From JAEZJZ01 sp964450265 (GTDB lineage: Bacteria; Bacillota; UBA994; UBA5500), in assembly GCA_964450265.1 (NCBI GenBank), contig CAYVCY010000095.1, positions 1 through 8,224 on the forward strand: a stretch of DNA of 8,224 nt, read 5' to 3'. This document shows positions 7,990 to 8,224 of the stretch, in pieces (the first letter of the stretch is position 1; each line of letters opens with the position of its first letter). Position numbers and translations under genes: made by a program. The notes under the pieces are model-generated. The model made no database searches and had not been told where the DNA came from. It saw only the letters and a program-made list of their open reading frames with translations.

Positions 7990-8010
7990 GTGTTGCATAA
8001 TAAAAAGACC

Positions 8011-8224
8011 ATGAACAAACATATAACCATATTATTGATTTTGTTGATTCCAGTTCTTTCATTTGGACAAGAACAGGAATATAAGAGCAAAGAGCGGGAA
8101 AAATATTATAAAAATTTAAATTATAAACCTTTTAAACCATTGAGTAAAAAGGAAATTTCAAGTTTTAAGAATGCTCATTTTGACATAGAAGATATTGGTG
8201 ATTATACACCTTATTCTGATTCAT
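8011..8224 (+). CDS. Exported hypothetical protein, 5' part
   Basis: An open frame of 71 codons runs off the right end without a stop. It begins MNKHITILLILLIPVLSFG followed by QEQEYKSKERE. This is a textbook type I signal peptide: a short basic start, a hydrophobic core at residues 5-16 and likely cleavage after G19 (S-F-G before Q), of the kind common in Bacteroidota. No lipobox cysteine is present, so it is not a lipoprotein. The visible mature part is charged and tyrosine-rich (KYYKNLNYKPFKPLSKKEISSF) with no recognised domain. A weak A-rich stretch (taataaaaag) precedes the ATG in place of a Shine-Dalgarno sequence. It is separated from the defence operon by the structured region and is probably an unrelated gene at the island boundary. 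Confidence 0.8.
   Translation, partial: MNKHITILLILLIPVLSFGQEQEYKSKEREKYYKNLNYKPFKPLSKKEISSFKNAHFDIEDIGDYTPYSDS

Larger units (their letters stand above)
7710..8010. other. Gene-free, structured intergenic region
   Basis: About 300 bases between the operon and the next gene. An 88-codon frame at 7734-8000 runs through both inverted-repeat elements and has unconvincing composition (Cys-, Lys- and Thr-rich, no domain), and the opposite-strand frames are no better, so I call no gene. The region holds two separate folded elements (7712-7796 and 7851-7989) joined by about 55 bases with short repeats (gacagaa at 7803 and 7830; ataacg at 7836 and 7849). I found no clear Bacteroidota promoter of the TTG...TAnnTTTG kind and no hairpin followed by a T-run. 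Confidence 0.7.

Noticed and set aside
7734..8000. 88-codon open frame
   Set aside because: It spans both inverted-repeat elements, starts inside a repeat arm and has no domain or normal composition.
7785..8090. 101-codon frame on the minus strand
   Set aside because: It overlaps the structured region and the signal-peptide coding sequence of the gene at 8011; no domain and unlikely composition.
1..8224. CRISPR array, tRNA, rRNA or transposase gene
   Set aside because: No regular repeat-spacer array, no tRNA-like cloverleaf or rRNA sequence, and no transposase or integrase reading frame on either strand was seen.

Overview
The window is AT-rich. Its genes lie close together on the + strand with little or no Shine-Dalgarno sequence, and the last gene begins with a signal peptide ending in a 'LSFGQ' cleavage region. 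Together these suggest a member of the Bacteroidota. This is an inference from style; there is no rRNA or other marker gene here.

Positions 1-7709 hold one tight operon that reads as a compact BREX/Pgl-like phage-defence locus. In order: (1) the last 833 codons of a large protein resembling the DUF6079/BrxC/PglY group, whose start and expected P-loop lie to the left of the window; (2) an 833-aa DNA methyltransferase (PglX role) with motifs DCFTGSG and DPPF and an inserted four-cysteine zinc ribbon; (3) a 481-aa PglZ-domain protein with a complete set of alkaline-phosphatase-superfamily ligand motifs; (4) a 177-aa protein I do not recognise; (5) a 236-aa mostly helical protein with a possible winged-helix segment that could fill the BrxA role. 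The gaps are 17 nt, 3 nt, a 4-nt ATGA overlap and a second ATGA overlap, so the five genes are probably co-transcribed, and the last three translationally coupled. By analogy with BREX, the methyltransferase would mark host DNA while the ATPase, PglZ and accessory proteins block unmarked phage DNA. The order most resembles type 3 BREX (brxC - pglXI - brxHII - pglZ - brxA), but the helicase usually found between methylase and pglZ is absent and an unknown small gene sits between pglZ and the last gene.

Positions 7710-8010 (about 300 bases) contain no convincing gene but two structured elements. The first is a 22-bp near-perfect inverted repeat with three AACGC words placed exactly 40 bp apart, at the left edge, the loop centre and the right edge. 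The second, about 140 bp long, has nested inverted repeats (aacgg/ccgtt, ggcggtat/ataccgcc, ttgccga/tcggcaa) and an internal 8-bp direct repeat. They look like dispersed intergenic elements at the edge of the defence island. At 8011 a new gene for an exported protein starts and runs off the window.
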